NCBI GenBank assembly: GCA_019119145.1
Contig: DWXR01000020.1
Location: 1 to 22,861, forward strand
From: Hominenteromicrobium gallistercoris
GTDB lineage: Bacteria; Bacillota; Clostridia; Oscillospirales; Acutalibacteraceae
Direction: 5' to 3'
Length of the DNA stretch: 22,861 nucleotides
Shown here: positions 20,815-22,861 of the stretch, in pieces
Position numbering within the stretch: position 1 is the first letter of the stretch
Layout: every line of letters begins with the position of its first letter
Made by a program: the position numbers and the translations under genes
The notes under the pieces: model-generated
Told to the model about the DNA's origin: nothing
Database searches by the model: none
Seen by the model: only the letters and a program-made list of their open reading frames with translations

Positions 20815-22861
20815 CGCGCAGCTCGACGCGATCCGCGCGCGGCGCGGCACGGTGCTGGTTTCGGCGGCGGCCGGCTCCGGCAAGACGGCCGTGCTCGTCG
20901 AGCGCGTGATCGAGCGGCTGACGGACGATGAAAACCCGACGGATGCGGACCGGCTGCTCGTCGTGACCTTCACAAAGGCGGCGGCGGCCGAGATGCGCGA
21001 GCGCATCGAGCGCAGGCTTCTCGAGCTGATCCGGGAGCATCCCGAAAACACCCGGCTGCGCCGCCAGCAGCTTCTGCTCCAGCAGGCGCAGATCTGCACG
21101 GTCGACAGCTTCTGTTCGTCGATCGTGCGGGAATTCTTCTACCTGCTCGGCATCGCGCCGGATTTTTCCGTCGTGTCGGACAAGCAGCAGGAGGAACTGA
21201 TGACGGAGGCCGTCTCCGAGGTGCTCGCGGAGCTGTACGGCGACGCGGATTTTCAGGCGCTGTCCGACAGCCTCAGCGGCGACAAGAACGACACGCGGCT
21301 GATCGGCGCGATCTTAAAGCTGTTTACCTACACGCGCAGCCACCCCTTTCCCGAAAAATGGCTGCGCGACATGACCGCCATGCTGGACGATTCCGTGCCG
21401 GCAGGGCAGATGGCCTGGGGGCAGACGGCCCTGCGCCATGCGGGCGCGGTGCTTGAATTTGCGCTGAAGCTCTCGGGCGACGAATACAAGCTCGCGTCGG
21501 AGAGCGCCGAGCTTCAGAAGGCGTACGGCGACGGCATCCTCGCGGACATCGCGCTGCTGCAGCACCTCGCGGACCTCGTGGAGGCGGGCAGCTGGGACGA
21601 CGTCTCGGCGGCCTTCCGCACGCTCGCCTTCGGCAAGATCGGCGTGTACCGCGGCGCGGACGCCGTGAAGGAGCGCATCAAGGCGATGCGCGAAACGGTC
21701 AAAAAGGAGGTCGGAAAGCTCCAGAAGCTCTTCATCTCCGACGACGCGGCCTGCCGCGCCGAGATCCGGGCGATCCGCCCGCTGGCCGAGACGCTGGCGC
21801 GCGCCGTGCTGCGCTTCGACGCGGTCTACGGCGAGAAGAAGCGCGCGAAGAACCTCGTCGATTTCAGCGACCTCGAGCACCTCGCGCTGCGCCTGTTCCT
21901 CGAGGAAACGCCGGACGGCTTCCGGCGTACGGAAACGGCGGAAGCCGTCGCCGCGCGGTTCGACGAGGTCATGACCGACGAATATCAGGATACGAACGAC
22001 GCGCAGGACTACCTGTTCCGCGCGGTTTCCAAGGACAACGGCAACCGCTTCATGGTCGGCGACGTGAAGCAGAGCATCTACAGCTTCCGGCAGGCGATGC
22101 CCGACATCTTCATCCGGTACAAGGACGAGTTCCCGCGCTACGACCGCGGCGCCGATACATACCCCGCGACGATCGTGCTCGACCGCAACTTCCGCTCCCG
22201 CAAAAACGTGACGGAGAGCGTCAACTTCGTGTTCTCGCAGCTCATGTCGCGCGCGTGCGGCGGCGTCGATTACAAGGGCGACGAAGCGCTACAGGTGGGC
22301 GCGTCGTACCCGGAAAAGCAGGGCTGTGAGACGCGCGTCGAGTTTATCGACGACATCGACGGGCTCGGCGCGGAGGTGCTCGAGCCGCAGCGCATCGCGG
22401 CGATGATCCGCGCCATGATGGCCGAGGGCTTCACCGTGACCGAAAACGGCGCCGAACGCCCGGTGGCCTACCGCGACTTCTGCGTCCTGCTGCGCAGCTC
22501 GAACCAGTACGCGCCGCGCTACGCGGAGAACCTGCGCGCGCTCGGCGTCCCGGCGTGGGCGGCCTCGACCGGCGGCTTTTTCTCGGCGAGCGAGATTGCG
22601 ACGATCCTCTCGTTCCTGCGCGTGATCGACAACCCGAATCAGGACATCCCGCTGCTCGCGGTGCTGATGAGCCCCGTTTACGGCTTCACGGCGGACGACA
22701 TGGCCCGCCTGCGCGCCGACTGCGGCGGGGAAACGCTGTACGTCTCGCTGCTCCGCGCCGAGGACGCGCGCTGCATGCGCGTGCGGGAGGAGATCGCGCG
22801 CTACCGCATTCTGGCTTCCACGATGCCCTCGGACGCGTTCATCACGATGCTCTGCGACGAG
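20795..22861 (+). CDS. addA: AddAB helicase-nuclease subunit A, cut by the right edge
   Basis: 689 residues are visible with no stop before the window end; full AddA is about 1200. UvrD-type helicase motifs appear in order: Walker A AAAGSGKT (24-31), TFTKAAAAEMRERI, the VDSFCSSIVREFF segment, Walker B MTDEYQDTND (about 392-401), VGDVKQSIYSFRQA and the arginine motif LDRNFRSR. The C-terminal nuclease domain lies outside. The ATG overlaps the end of addB by 20 bases in another frame, with AGGAGG eight bases before it, so translation of the two subunits is coupled. Function: ATP-driven 3'-5' translocation and, together with the missing part, cleavage of the 3' strand. Confidence 0.96.
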   Translation, partial: MAARWTDAQLDAIRARRGTVLVSAAAGSGKTAVLVERVIERLTDDENPTDADRLLVVTFTKAAAAEMRERIERRLLELIREHPENTRLRRQQLLLQQAQICTVDSFCSSIVREFFYLLGIAPDFSVVSDKQQEELMTEAVSEVLAELYGDADFQALSDSLSGDKNDTRLIGAILKLFTYTRSHPFPEKWLRDMTAMLDDSVPAGQMAWGQTALRHAGAVLEFALKLSGDEYKLASESAELQKAYGDGILADIALLQHLADLVEAGSWDDVSAAFRTLAFGKIGVYRGADAVKERIKAMRETVKKEVGKLQKLFISDDAACRAEIRAIRPLAETLARAVLRFDAVYGEKKRAKNLVDFSDLEHLALRLFLEETPDGFRRTETAEAVAARFDEVMTDEYQDTNDAQDYLFRAVSKDNGNRFMVGDVKQSIYSFRQAMPDIFIRYKDEFPRYDRGADTYPATIVLDRNFRSRKNVTESVNFVFSQLMSRACGGVDYKGDEALQVGASYPEKQGCETRVEFIDDIDGLGAEVLEPQRIAAMIRAMMAEGFTVTENGAERPVAYRDFCVLLRSSNQYAPRYAENLRALGVPAWAASTGGFFSASEIATILSFLRVIDNPNQDIPLLAVLMSPVYGFTADDMARLRADCGGETLYVSLLRAEDARCMRVREEIARYRILASTMPSDAFITMLCDE

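Noticed and set aside
18115..21099. 994-codon minus-strand open frame opposite addB
   Set aside because: It is a shadow with low-complexity Arg/Ala/His composition. AddB on the plus strand has Walker, nuclease and iron-sulfur residues in the correct places.
1..22861. CRISPR array, tRNA genes, insertion sequences, phage genes
   Set aside because: No regularly spaced repeats, cloverleaf-like sequences, transposase motifs or terminal inverted repeats were seen on either strand.

Overview
The window looks like a chromosomal segment of a GC-rich (roughly 65% G+C), endospore-forming member of the Firmicutes/Clostridia, probably a gut Oscillospiraceae-type organism. The evidence is SpoIIR and a PdaA-type sporulation deacetylase, AddAB rather than RecBCD, a T-box leader, VanR/VanS-style two-component genes and good AGGAGG-type ribosome binding sites. 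This placement rests on gene content only. I see no insertion sequence, CRISPR array, tRNA or rRNA gene, prophage or integrase.

Left part (1-5656, nearly all minus strand). An AT-richer edge holds a possible partial gene and a hairpin. Next comes a two-gene unit, an HD-domain protein followed by a CCG-type Fe-S cluster protein. Beyond it lie an AraC-family regulator broken by a frameshift and an OmpR-family response regulator/sensor kinase pair. The kinase start lies inside the regulator gene.

Middle (5657-11892, plus strand). The intergenic region between the response regulator and pdaA carries direct repeats with helical spacing that could be the regulator's operator. pdaA is followed by two translationally coupled flavoproteins (HI0933/YhiN type and COG2509 type). 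Then comes the most unusual locus: a promoter, a very short T-box leader with an intact terminator, and a 170-residue in-frame remnant or miniature of prolyl-tRNA synthetase. Three separate pieces of ProRS are joined in it and catalytic motifs 2 and 3 are missing. Next is a free-standing YbaK/EbsC-type deacylase, a relative of the ProRS editing domain, with its own promoter. A small lipoprotein-like gene behind a perfect consensus promoter and a strong bidirectional terminator close the block.

Right part (11893-22861). On the minus strand are a YhaM/CyuA-type L-cysteine desulfidase, a small P-loop kinase-like protein, a nucleoside hydrolase and a YtcJ-type amidohydrolase. Divergently on the plus strand are spoIIR, preceded by a match to a sigma-F promoter, then addB and addA. 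addA runs off the right edge.

Most genes are ordinary housekeeping or catabolic genes. The points worth a second look are the miniature ProRS with its shortened T-box, the repeats between the two-component genes and pdaA, and the HD/CCG pair of unknown role.
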